Made by a program: the position numbers and the translations under genes
Assembly: GCA_934149155.1 (NCBI GenBank)
Contig: CAKPDZ010000022.1
Coordinates: 1-23,133 of the forward strand
DNA length: 23,133 nucleotides
Direction: 5' to 3'
From: an uncultured Clostridia bacterium
GTDB lineage: Bacteria; Bacillota; Clostridia; TANB77; CAG-508
In this document: positions 15,158 through 23,074 of the stretch, in pieces
How positions within the stretch are numbered: position 1 is the first letter of the stretch
Layout: each line of letters opens with the position of its first letter
Notes under the pieces: model-generated
The model's input: the letters and a program-made list of their open reading frames with translations, nothing else
What the model was told of the DNA's origin: nothing
Database searches by the model: none

Positions 15158-15718
15158 ATGGAAAATACGCCAATGGATATAATAGGAATAATGCTAGGGG
15201 CAGTATTAATGTTTATTGTTCCATTGTTTTTAGTTGCTGATAGAGCAGATGATATTTCTCAATTATCAGCACAAACAACAACAGCAGAATTTATTAATGA
15301 GGTAATAAAAGAGGGAGCTATTACTTCAGACAATTATCAAAGATTTACATCGACATTATTTTCATATGGAAATACCTTTGATATAGATTTAGAAGTAAAA
15401 ATATTAGACAAAACAACTTCAAAGTTGGTTACAGATGCTAACATTCAAGAAATCGGAAACAATTCATATTATTCATTATATACAAGTCAGGTTGAAGATA
15501 AAATAGGACTATCATCAACAAGCGAAGGAAATAATAAATATGGTAAACTTATATTAAAACAAGGAGATCAAGTTTCTGTTACAGTAAGAAATAGTAGTAA
15601 AACATTATCACAAACACTAAAAAATATATATTATAATATTACGGGAACTGATATTCACATAATAGTTGCGGCAGCATCTGGAACAGTAGCAATAAATGGT
15701 TCAACAGGAACAACATAA
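15158..15718 (+). CDS. MEN-type pilin-like/TadE-like single-TM protein (6)
   Basis: This 186-residue protein starts MENTPMDIIGIMLGAVLMFIV, with a helix at about 7-27 followed by ADRADDI. It does not share the RG-x-E block. Beyond the helix it has TAEFINEVIKEGAITSDNY, and then an all-beta region containing strands VKIL, LILKQGDQVSVTVRN and IHIIVAAASG. The pattern of one N-terminal TM followed by an extracytoplasmic beta domain is that of TadE/TadF-type minor pilins. It is the last gene of the operon and is followed after two bases by the terminator stem. The MEN start suggests common ancestry of the N-terminal helix only. Confidence 0.7.
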   Translation: MENTPMDIIGIMLGAVLMFIVPLFLVADRADDISQLSAQTTTAEFINEVIKEGAITSDNYQRFTSTLFSYGNTFDIDLEVKILDKTTSKLVTDANIQEIGNNSYYSLYTSQVEDKIGLSSTSEGNNKYGKLILKQGDQVSVTVRNSSKTLSQTLKNIYYNITGTDIHIIVAAASGTVAINGSTGTT

Positions 15719-15720
15719 AA

Positions 15721-15759
15721 GAGTGATTATTTAAATTTGAAAATAATCATTCTTTTTTT
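15721..15759 (+). terminator. Intrinsic terminator of the Tad-like operon
   Basis: The stem gagtgattattt pairs with aaataatcattc (one G-T pair) around an eight-base loop and is followed by seven T. It starts right after the stop of the last pilin-like gene and marks the end of the operon that starts at about 5100. Confidence 0.85.
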
Positions 15760-15809
15760 GGTGCGTATAATTTTAAATTGGCAAATTAAGGAAAAACAAA
15801 AAATAACTC

Positions 15810-15837
15810 GTATAAAAATAAAAATTAGTACAAATAA
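15810..15837 (+). promoter_or_regulatory. Candidate sigma-G promoter of spoIVB
   Basis: GTATA (15810-15814) matches the sigma-G -35 pattern and is followed after 16 bases by CAAATAA (15831-15837), which matches the -10 pattern CAnnHTA at all but one position. Transcription would start around 15844, just upstream of the AAGGAG ribosome binding site. spoIVB is a known sigma-G gene in Bacillus. No good sigma-A pair is seen here. Confidence 0.35.
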
Positions 15838-15860
15838 TAAAAGTGAAGGAGTGAAAAAAG

Positions 15861-16916
15861 ATGAAAACACTCAAAAAAATTCTTTTTTTATTTATATTAA
15901 TTTTTTTATATATGTTTGTATTAACAAGAGGTTACTATCCAGAAACAATTGCAGTAAAAGGAGAAGAAGTAAAAATTTCGGACATACAAGTTATACCATT
16001 AGGAGAAGTAGCTGGAATAAAATTATATACTAGTGGAGTATTAGTCGTAGGAACATCTTCAATAGAAGGAGCTGATGGGCAAGAATATAAACCATATGAA
16101 AATGTTGATATACAAGAAGGAGATGCTATAACATCAATAAATAATCTTATTATAAATAATACAGAAGAGTTAATAGATGCAATAAATTTATATGAAGGTC
16201 AACAAATATCTGTAAAATATGTAAGAAACAATCAAGAAAAAGAATGTAAAATAACACCAGTTAAAGATAAACAAGGAACTTATAAAATTGGCTTATGGGT
16301 TAGAGATAGTGCAGCAGGAGTAGGAACAATAACATTTTACAGTGAAGATACGCAAACTTTTGCAGCATTAGGACATGCTATAACAGATATTGATACAGGA
16401 GATATAATACAAACATCTTCTGGAGAAATAGATAATGTGCAGATTGTTTCACTTATAAAAGGAAAAGAAGAACAACCGGGAAAAATTCAAGGAACAATAA
16501 AACAAAATAGTATAATTGGAAGTATTTATAAAAATACACCATATGGAATATATGGAATAATAAAAAATCAAGAAAATATAAATATTGATAATTCTAAAAA
16601 AATGTATGTTGCAACGAGACAAGAAATAAACTTGGGTGAGGCTAAAATATTATCAAATATTGATGGTCAACTTAAAGAATATAAAATAGAAATACAAAGA
16701 ACATATTTAAATAATAATTATGATAATAAAAGTATGGTAATAAAAGTTGTAGATGATGAACTATTAAATAAAACTGGAGGGATAATTCAAGGAATGAGTG
16801 GCTCTCCAATTATACAAAATGGAAAATTTATTGGAGCAATTACACATGTATTTGTTAAAGACCCTTCAATAGGATATGCTGTTTTTGCAGACAAAATGAT
16901 AAGCGAATTAGAATAA
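15861..16916 (+). CDS. spoIVB: SpoIVB serine peptidase (sporulation checkpoint protease)
   Basis: This 351-residue protein is the PDZ-containing serine peptidase that signals from the forespore to activate pro-sigma-K processing in the mother cell. The N-terminus has a membrane anchor (about 5-22). A PDZ domain lies at roughly 50-135, including the ligand-loop stretch DIQEGDAITSINN. The peptidase domain follows. Catalytic His172 is in ALGHAITD, Asp298 is in VVDDELL, and Ser313 is in GMSGSPIIQNGKFIGAITHV. The His-Asp-Ser spacing agrees well with the Bacillus enzyme. The ribosome binding site is AAGGAG, 9 bases upstream. It is monocistronic: a terminator precedes it and inverted palindromic repeats follow one base after its stop. 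Confidence 0.95.
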   Translation: MKTLKKILFLFILIFLYMFVLTRGYYPETIAVKGEEVKISDIQVIPLGEVAGIKLYTSGVLVVGTSSIEGADGQEYKPYENVDIQEGDAITSINNLIINNTEELIDAINLYEGQQISVKYVRNNQEKECKITPVKDKQGTYKIGLWVRDSAAGVGTITFYSEDTQTFAALGHAITDIDTGDIIQTSSGEIDNVQIVSLIKGKEEQPGKIQGTIKQNSIIGSIYKNTPYGIYGIIKNQENINIDNSKKMYVATRQEINLGEAKILSNIDGQLKEYKIEIQRTYLNNNYDNKSMVIKVVDDELLNKTGGIIQGMSGSPIIQNGKFIGAITHVFVKDPSIGYAVFADKMISELE

Positions 16917-16988
16917 TGCACATTTGGGACCGGTTCTCTGCTGTGCATTTTTTATTTTGCACATTTAAGAACCGGTCCCAAATGTGCA
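16917..16988. repeat. Palindromic repeat pair C (inverted arrangement)
   Basis: The first copy (16917-16947) is the reverse complement of the pair A and B units, and begins directly after the spoIVB stop codon. The second (16958-16988) has the forward-type right half (CCGGTCCCAAATGTGCA) but a different left arm (TGCACATTTAAGAACCG), making its outer stem nine perfect base pairs. The two are separated by ten T-rich bases. The T-run after the first hairpin could let this pair act as the spoIVB terminator. Confidence 0.88.
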
Positions 16989-17065
16989 ATTTTATGTTAA
17001 TATTTGCCTTTGACTTAATTACTAAAAAATAGTAATATAAAAATAGAGTGTTTTAATGTATTTTA

Positions 17066-17094
17066 TTGACAAAAAAATGCACTTTATATATAAT
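17066..17094 (+). promoter_or_regulatory. Perfect-consensus sigma-A promoter of the LRR-dockerin gene
   Basis: TTGACA (17066-17071) and TATAAT (17089-17094) are both exact consensus hexamers separated by the ideal 17 bases. Transcription would start near 17101, giving a leader of about 24 bases that contains the GGGAGATG ribosome binding site. This is the strongest promoter-like sequence in the window. Confidence 0.85.
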
Positions 17095-17124
17095 GTAGGC
17101 AATTAAATTACGGGAGATGAAAGA

Positions 17125-20100
17125 ATGAAAAATTTAAGAAAAACTAATGTAAAAAAGATTATAAGTATAATGATAATTATTATTTCTATAATAAGCTTTT
17201 CAGCAATTCTTTATGCAGCAAATACAATTATAATAAATCCAAAAACAATTACATTTGAAGATTCAAATTTGTATGATTCAATAAAAAAGCAATTAAGTGC
17301 TAAAAAAATATCATATAATGGAAATGATGTTGAAAAAACTATCGAAATAGCAACAAAGGATATAGAAGACATAGAAGAATTTGACTTATCAACATCAACG
17401 ATATCTAACTTAGCAGGGTTAGAAAATTTTGAAAATTTGGTTACTCTTAATTTGTCTAAAAATGTAATAATAGTAGCAAATCCATTAAAACAATTAAGTA
17501 AATTAGAAAATTTGAACATATCAGAAAATCCAATTAATACAGAAATATTATCTACAATATCAGAGTTAACAACACTAAAACAATTAAGTGTTAGAAATAC
17601 ACAGATGAATGGAGATCAACTAGATTATTTTAAAAACTTAAATAATCTAGAAACATTAATATTAGCTGGTAACAATATAAGTGCAATAGAAAAGATTTCA
17701 GGATTAACAGGTCTTACTCAATTGGACATTTCAGTAAATACTAGTTTTACTGATTTTGGACAAGTAACTTCATTTGTAAATCTTACAGGATTAAATATTT
17801 CTGGAACAGGCATTACAACATTTGAAGGAATAAAAAATCTAACAAAACTTGAAAAACTATATGCTGCTGATAATAATGAGATAACTACAACAGCTGGAAT
17901 TAACCCATTATTTGAAACACAGAGAGTTACTAAAACAGATGATGAAACAGGAAAAACAGAAATAGTTACAGAGCCTGTTTTAAGTCATTTAACAGTATTA
18001 AATTTAAGTAGTATAGGGGTTGATACAAAAAGACCATCTATAAGTTTTAGTAATATTGGAAAATTAACTACATTACAAGAGTTACATTTAGCATCAAATG
18101 AGATTAGTAATATATCTGGTGTAACTAATTTGATAAATTTGAACTATTTGGATTTACAACATAATAAATTAACAACAAGTGCAATTCAAAGTCTTATTCA
18201 AAAGAAAAACAATGAAGTAGTAACAGAAAATACATTATTGGCAGAAAAAATAGATTTAAAAGGAAATGAAATTGTAGATATTGGAGTTTTTAATGAGTAT
18301 CCAGCAGATATCAAATGGTTAGATTTATCAGAAAATCATATTTATGATATAACACCACTAGAAAAACATAGTTTTAGTGAAGCTTTATTCTTGAGAGACC
18401 AAGATATAACTTTTGGATTATTTAATAAAACAGTAAATATTAATCATTATATAATCTTACCAACAATATTTACATATAGTAAAGATACAAATGGATTGAT
18501 ATATTCTGAAAATGTAGAATTTGAGTATACAGATGGGGTAACTTTAAATCCAGATTATACAAATCCATTAGAATATAATGTAATCATAAATCATGATAAA
18601 ACATCAAAAGATGAATTATCAGTAACATTGCGTGGTGGTGTTGCAGATGGAACAGTTTTACATTTTAAAATAGGTTCAAAAGGAAATGTTAATTGCTTAA
18701 TAGAATCTTTATTGTTTAAAGACAGTAATCTTAATGTAGCAATATACAATAAGTTACAAACTGTAACTTCAATTAAGTATTTTGAAAATATACCATTAAT
18801 AATTAATGTAAATAGAGATGCTGTAGATGCAATAAAAGAACTAAATTTGCAACATACAGATTCATCAGCAGAAAAAATTAAGGATTTAACAGGATTAGAA
18901 AACTTTTATAATTTACCAGTATTATATTTACAAAACAATGATGTTTCAACAATAGAGCAATTGGCTACATGTACTAAATTACAAACTTTAAATTTAGCAA
19001 GTAATTCAAATATTGCAGACAATAATAATTCAATAAGTAAAATGACAGCATTAAGTACTTTAAACTTATCTAATACAGGAATGACAAATATAGATACTTT
19101 AAATGAATTAATAGCAACAAAGAAAAATAAAATGGCAATTTTAGATTTATCAGATAATGGTTTGGCAAATATTGAGGGATTAGAAAATCTTACAACACTA
19201 CAAAATTTAGCAATTGCTAATGAAAAATTAACAGATGAAAATATAGCAAAATTAAACACATTAACAAATCTAAAAACTTTGAATATAAATGGAAATCAAA
19301 TAAAAAATATAGATGCGTTATCTGAGCTTAGTCAACTAAAATATTTATATTTTAATAATAATATGGTTGAAAGTTTAGAACCAATAAGAGGAAAGATGTT
19401 TTATGATTTAGAATTTACTGGAAATAAGGTAAAAGATATCTCACCACTATCATCACATAGGACAATTAACAATTTAAAGATGGACAATAATCAAATAGAA
19501 GATGTTACAATATTATCTGGAATTTCAATGTCTGATGAACAAAATCTTTCAGTAACAGGACAAAAAATTGTAAGAATATTAGATAATGATGCAACTGGTC
19601 AAGTTTCAATACCATTACCACAAATATTTAGGGCATCACAAGAAAGTGGAAATAAAATATATTCTAGTACAGAGTTATTATTAACAAAGTGCGAATTAGA
19701 TGAAACTAGAGAAAATATAATAATAGATACAAATTCATTAAATGATGAAGTTGCTCAAGTTGAGATTATCTCTGGAAAAGCTAAAGGAACAAAATTAGTT
19801 ATATCAGCTCCAATAAAAGCTGAAATTACATATAATCCATCAAATGAACAAAAAACAAATCAAAATGTTACAGCTACAATATCATTTGCTAATGAAAATG
19901 ACAGACAAATAACAATTACAAACAATGATGGAGAAAAGGTATATACATTTGAACAAAATGGAGAATTTATATTTGAATTTATAGACAAATATGGAATTGA
20001 AGGGGCTGCAACAGCAAGTGTTCAAAATATAGACAAAGAGGCACCAAAAGTAATTGCAGTGACTTCAGAGCAAAAAGAAAATGTCGTTGAATATACATTA

Positions 20101-20670
20101 GAATTAAGTGAAAAAATTCAAGATATAGAAGGATGGAATCAAATAGAAACAGCAGAGGGAAGAATATTTATATCAAAGACATATACGGAAGACACAGAAG
20201 AGGAAATTCAATTAATAGATGAAGCTGGTAATGTTACTAAATATCCAATTAATATACAGATAGTACAAATTACAGATATTATAACATCTGATAATCTTAA
20301 AATATCAGAAGACGAACTTACAATTAAAGGTATAAATCCAAAAACTACAGTTAGCAATTTTAAAAATAATATTAATGCAGAAATGGAATATCAAATTTTA
20401 GATAAAAATGGTAAGATAATTTCAAATACAGGCAAAGTAGGAACAGGTTGCCAAATAAAAATGCAAAGTGGTAAAATTTATACAATAATTGTATGGGGAG
20501 ACTTAGATGGAGATGGACAAATTTCATTAACAGAGTTGGCAAAAATTTCTAAAATAGGTGTAAATAAAATTGAACCTACAAATTTAGAAAAATTAGCAAT
20601 AGATATGAACGCAAATGGAAAAATAGAATTAAGCGAATTAGCAGCAATTGCAAAATTACAAGTTAAATAA
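17125..20670 (+). CDS. Secreted leucine-rich-repeat protein with C-terminal dockerin
   Basis: This 1181-residue protein is exported by a signal peptide (basic N-terminus, hydrophobic 11-29, cut near YAA, 30-32). Two blocks of LRRs of the internalin-like type (LxxLxLxxNxIxxI) lie at about 80-425 and 565-800. Each block starts with an FxDSNL motif (45-49; 532-536) and ends in a beta module (about 425-520; 810-900), so the unit appears duplicated. Two Ig-like regions follow (about 900-970 and 975-1045). The C-terminus is a type-I-like dockerin. Its first calcium loop has Asp1126, Asp1128, Asp1130 and Glu1137; the second has Asp1160, Asn1162, Asn1164 and Glu1171. No TM or sorting signal is present, so retention on the cell would depend on the dockerin. 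The adjacent gene encodes a cohesin. The LRR ligand is unknown. Confidence 0.92.
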   Translation: MKNLRKTNVKKIISIMIIIISIISFSAILYAANTIIINPKTITFEDSNLYDSIKKQLSAKKISYNGNDVEKTIEIATKDIEDIEEFDLSTSTISNLAGLENFENLVTLNLSKNVIIVANPLKQLSKLENLNISENPINTEILSTISELTTLKQLSVRNTQMNGDQLDYFKNLNNLETLILAGNNISAIEKISGLTGLTQLDISVNTSFTDFGQVTSFVNLTGLNISGTGITTFEGIKNLTKLEKLYAADNNEITTTAGINPLFETQRVTKTDDETGKTEIVTEPVLSHLTVLNLSSIGVDTKRPSISFSNIGKLTTLQELHLASNEISNISGVTNLINLNYLDLQHNKLTTSAIQSLIQKKNNEVVTENTLLAEKIDLKGNEIVDIGVFNEYPADIKWLDLSENHIYDITPLEKHSFSEALFLRDQDITFGLFNKTVNINHYIILPTIFTYSKDTNGLIYSENVEFEYTDGVTLNPDYTNPLEYNVIINHDKTSKDELSVTLRGGVADGTVLHFKIGSKGNVNCLIESLLFKDSNLNVAIYNKLQTVTSIKYFENIPLIINVNRDAVDAIKELNLQHTDSSAEKIKDLTGLENFYNLPVLYLQNNDVSTIEQLATCTKLQTLNLASNSNIADNNNSISKMTALSTLNLSNTGMTNIDTLNELIATKKNKMAILDLSDNGLANIEGLENLTTLQNLAIANEKLTDENIAKLNTLTNLKTLNINGNQIKNIDALSELSQLKYLYFNNNMVESLEPIRGKMFYDLEFTGNKVKDISPLSSHRTINNLKMDNNQIEDVTILSGISMSDEQNLSVTGQKIVRILDNDATGQVSIPLPQIFRASQESGNKIYSSTELLLTKCELDETRENIIIDTNSLNDEVAQVEIISGKAKGTKLVISAPIKAEITYNPSNEQKTNQNVTATISFANENDRQITITNNDGEKVYTFEQNGEFIFEFIDKYGIEGAATASVQNIDKEAPKVIAVTSEQKENVVEYTLELSEKIQDIEGWNQIETAEGRIFISKTYTEDTEEEIQLIDEAGNVTKYPINIQIVQITDIITSDNLKISEDELTIKGINPKTTVSNFKNNINAEMEYQILDKNGKIISNTGKVGTGCQIKMQSGKIYTIIVWGDLDGDGQISLTELAKISKIGVNKIEPTNLEKLAIDMNANGKIELSELAAIAKLQVK

Positions 20671-20699
20671 AAAGATTACAAGAGAGGGGAAAAGAAAAA

Positions 20700-21731
20700 A
20701 TGAAAAAGATTCTAATTAGTTTTTTATCAATACTATTAATTAGTATAGTTATGATGGGGACTGTATATGCAGCCCAATTAGAAACAACAATAGATATTAC
20801 TGCAAATGTTACAGAAGTTTCTGCAGGAGATAAAGTAGTATTTACATTTGCTCTAAAAAATGTTGCAAATGCAAAAGATGATTCAATTGGAGCAATAGAA
20901 GGTGTTGCAACATATGATACAAACTTTTTTGAATTAGTTACAGGAGTTACAAACACATCATTCTCAGCTGGTGGCGAATCTGGTTCAAAATTTAATGTAT
21001 TATGTGGAGGTGCAAAAGAAGGAGAGACAGTTGCAATTCTTACATTAAAAGTAAAAGATAATCCAACAGGAAGTGGAATTGTTAAATTTACAGAATTAGC
21101 AGCTTCAGATGGCGATGTTGATAGAGGCGATGAAGCTATTGCTAAAACAGCAGATAAATCAATTGAAATAAAATTAAAGTCTACAACACCAACAGATCCT
21201 ACAGACCCAGAGAAACCAGATGATAATACTGTTGCTGTAACAGGAGTTACAGTAACACCTGTTAGTGCAAAAGTAAAAGTCGGAAAAAGTACAACATTTG
21301 TAGCAACAGTGGCACCAGAAAATGCAACAAATAAAAAAGTAAAATGGAGCTCAAGTGATGAATCAATTGCAACTGTAAACGAAGATGGAGTTGTAACTGG
21401 TGTAAAAGAAGGAACAGCTACTATTACAGCGACAACATTAGATGGAAGTAAAACAGGAACAGCTACTATAATAGTAGAAAAAGAAGAGCAACAAACACCA
21501 ACAGATGATGAAACACCAGACGATTCAAACAATAATGCGAATACAACACCAAGTAATCCAAGTTCTGACCAAACAGTTACTATCGGAGGACAAAATAATG
21601 ATCCTACAATAGCAACAACAGAAATACCAAAAGCAGGAATTAGTATACTTTTATTAATAACAATTATTGCTACAGTAGGAGTTTCAGTAATTATTTATAA
21701 GAAAAATCAAAAACTTAAAGATATAAAATAA
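20700..21731 (+). CDS. Surface-anchored cohesin protein with Big_2 domain
   Basis: This 343-residue exported protein has a signal peptide (1-24, cut near VYA/AQ) and a cohesin domain at about 28-158. Typical features are the VSAGDKVVFTFALKNV strand, IEGVATYDTNFFELV and VAILTLKVKD. A Big_2 (Ig-like) domain follows at about 178-259 (KVKWSSSDESIATV, VTGVKEGTATITAT). A Thr/Pro/Asp/Asn-rich linker (260-307) leads to a C-terminal tail with EIPKAG (308-313), a hydrophobic helix (314-333) and KKNQKLKDIK. That tail has the form of a sortase signal, though IPKAG is not canonical LPxTG. It would hold one dockerin partner, most simply the LRR protein encoded 29 bases upstream and probably on the same transcript. 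Simple membrane anchoring is the alternative. Confidence 0.9.
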   Translation: MKKILISFLSILLISIVMMGTVYAAQLETTIDITANVTEVSAGDKVVFTFALKNVANAKDDSIGAIEGVATYDTNFFELVTGVTNTSFSAGGESGSKFNVLCGGAKEGETVAILTLKVKDNPTGSGIVKFTELAASDGDVDRGDEAIAKTADKSIEIKLKSTTPTDPTDPEKPDDNTVAVTGVTVTPVSAKVKVGKSTTFVATVAPENATNKKVKWSSSDESIATVNEDGVVTGVKEGTATITATTLDGSKTGTATIIVEKEEQQTPTDDETPDDSNNNANTTPSNPSSDQTVTIGGQNNDPTIATTEIPKAGISILLLITIIATVGVSVIIYKKNQKLKDIK

Positions 21732-21738
21732 ATATAAG

Positions 21739-21784
21739 AAAAAGACATTCAAAATCTGGTGATACCAGAAACAATGTCTTTTTT
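21739..21784 (+). terminator. Intrinsic terminator after the cohesin gene
   Basis: An outer stem AAAAAGACATT pairs with AATGTCTTTTT and encloses a second perfect stem TCTGGT/ACCAGA with a three-base loop. A run of T overlaps the right arm. It ends the LRR-cohesin transcript. Confidence 0.82.
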
Positions 21785-21785
21785 C

Positions 21786-21815
21786 TTGCAAAACAGTTAA
21801 TCAATATGATATAAT
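21786..21815 (+). promoter_or_regulatory. Candidate sigma-A promoter for the DUF5662-type gene and trmB
   Basis: TTGCAA (21786-21791) and TATAAT (21810-21815) are 18 bases apart, right after the terminator and 26 bases before the next start codon. Confidence 0.6.
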
Positions 21816-21840
21816 TAGATAGTCAAAAAGGAGCAAATAA

Positions 21841-22410
21841 ATGAAGATATCAAATATATTTAAACATATTAATTTAGTTGTGCATCATAAATGGTTAGTA
21901 TTTAAATTATGCTGTAAAGTTGGACTTCCATGGAGAGGATTTATGCATGATTGGTCAAAATTTTCACCAACTGAGTTTTGGGAGAGTGTGAAATATTATG
22001 ATGGTCATAAAAGCCCAATAATAGTATGTAAATCTATTAATAATTATTCAGAAGCATGGTTACACCATAAAGGAAGAAATAAACATCATTATCAGTATTG
22101 GACAGATTTATCATTACCAGAAAAAGTTGTAATAATGCCATATAAATATGCAGTAGAAATGGTATGTGACGAATTAGCTGCCGGGATAACTTATAATGGA
22201 AAAAATTGGACTAATAATACGCAATTGGATTATTATATGAATAAAGAGAGAAAGAATTTAATAAATTCACATATAGATAATTTTTTAATTGCAACTTTTT
22301 TAGAAGTAAGCAAAAAAGGAATAAACACTACATTAACAAAGAAGAATATGAAAAAAATATATGAAAAATATTGTATTAGAATGGAGAATTTAGATGAGAA
22401 TAAGATTTAA
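21841..22410 (+). CDS. DUF5662-type protein of unknown function
   Basis: This 189-residue soluble protein resembles the DUF5662 family, widespread in Firmicutes and in phages, with no assigned reaction. Visible conserved motifs are HDWSKFSPTEFW (36-47), a His/Asn/Trp cluster WLHHKGRNKHHYQYW (73-87) and YAVEMVCD (107-114). The His and Asp residues suggest a metal site similar to HD-type hydrolases, but this is inference. The start at ATG 21841 has AAGGAG 8 bases upstream. Its last 17 bases overlap the start of trmB in another frame, so the two are co-transcribed and probably translationally coupled. Confidence 0.8.
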   Translation: MKISNIFKHINLVVHHKWLVFKLCCKVGLPWRGFMHDWSKFSPTEFWESVKYYDGHKSPIIVCKSINNYSEAWLHHKGRNKHHYQYWTDLSLPEKVVIMPYKYAVEMVCDELAAGITYNGKNWTNNTQLDYYMNKERKNLINSHIDNFLIATFLEVSKKGINTTLTKKNMKKIYEKYCIRMENLDENKI

Positions 22411-23074
22411 ACCTTGGGCAAGACCTGAGTTAGAAGCAAGCTGTTTTTACAGAGACAATCCAGAAGAATTAAAGAATAAATGGATAGGTGAATTTAAGAA
22501 TCAACAAAATCAAATACATTTGGAATTAGGGTGTGGAAAAGGTCAATTTATATCACAATTAGCAGTGAAAAATCCTAATATTAATTATATTGCTATAGAT
22601 TTAGTTGATGCAATGTTGGGATTAGCTAAAAGAAATGTAGAACAAGTATATCAAGAAAAAGAAAGAGAAATAGATAACATTATATTAACTAGATTTGATA
22701 TAGAAAGAATTATGCTAATTTTAGGCGAAAAAGATAATATAAATAGAATATATATTAATTTTTGCAATCCGTGGCCAAAAGGAAAACATAGAAAAAAAAG
22801 ACTAACACATACAAGACAACTTGAAAAATATAAAACATTTTTAGCTCAAGATGGTGAAATATATTTTAAGACAGATGACGATGATTTGTTTAATAGTAGC
22901 TTAATATATTTTGAAGAATCAGGCTTTGAAATTTTAAATAAAACTTATGATTTACATACAGAGCCAATCTGGGAAAATAATATAGAGACTGAACATGAAA
23001 AAATGTTTTCTGAACAAGGAATAAAAATAAAAGCATTAATTGCAAAAAATTCAAAAAATATAGGTTTAAAATAG
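22394..23074 (+). CDS. trmB: tRNA (guanine-N7-)-methyltransferase
   Basis: This 226-residue enzyme transfers a methyl group from S-adenosylmethionine to G46 in the variable loop of tRNAs. The N-terminal MRIRFKPWA is typical of Firmicute TrmB. The SAM loop is LELGCGKGQF (43-52), the acidic strand end is YIAIDL (65-70), and NFCNPWPKGKHRKKRLTH (122-139) is the substrate-binding block. YFKTDDDDLF (157-166) precedes the C-terminal TEYE-like ENNIETEHE segment. Where many homologues have SDPWPK, this one reads CNPWPK; that variant may be normal in its group. It starts inside the upstream gene, with GGAGAA as ribosome binding site. The 59 bases after its stop contain no recognisable feature. Confidence 0.95.
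   Translation: MRIRFKPWARPELEASCFYRDNPEELKNKWIGEFKNQQNQIHLELGCGKGQFISQLAVKNPNINYIAIDLVDAMLGLAKRNVEQVYQEKEREIDNIILTRFDIERIMLILGEKDNINRIYINFCNPWPKGKHRKKRLTHTRQLEKYKTFLAQDGEIYFKTDDDDLFNSSLIYFEESGFEILNKTYDLHTEPIWENNIETEHEKMFSEQGIKIKALIAKNSKNIGLK

Noticed and set aside
15765..15789. GTATA plus GGCAAATTAA as a sigma-F or sigma-G promoter for spoIVB
   Set aside because: The spacing between the two elements is only about 10-12 bases, too short; the pair at 15810-15837 has better spacing.
15737..16033. Open frame of 98 codons overlapping the spoIVB start
   Set aside because: It begins in the terminator, overlaps spoIVB in another frame, and its composition is Lys/Ile/Asn noise.
20663..21532. Long minus-strand open frame (289 codons) opposite the cohesin gene
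   Set aside because: It mirrors the codon bias of the cohesin gene, is Ser/Val/Thr low-complexity, has no ribosome binding site, and the + strand protein has recognisable domains.
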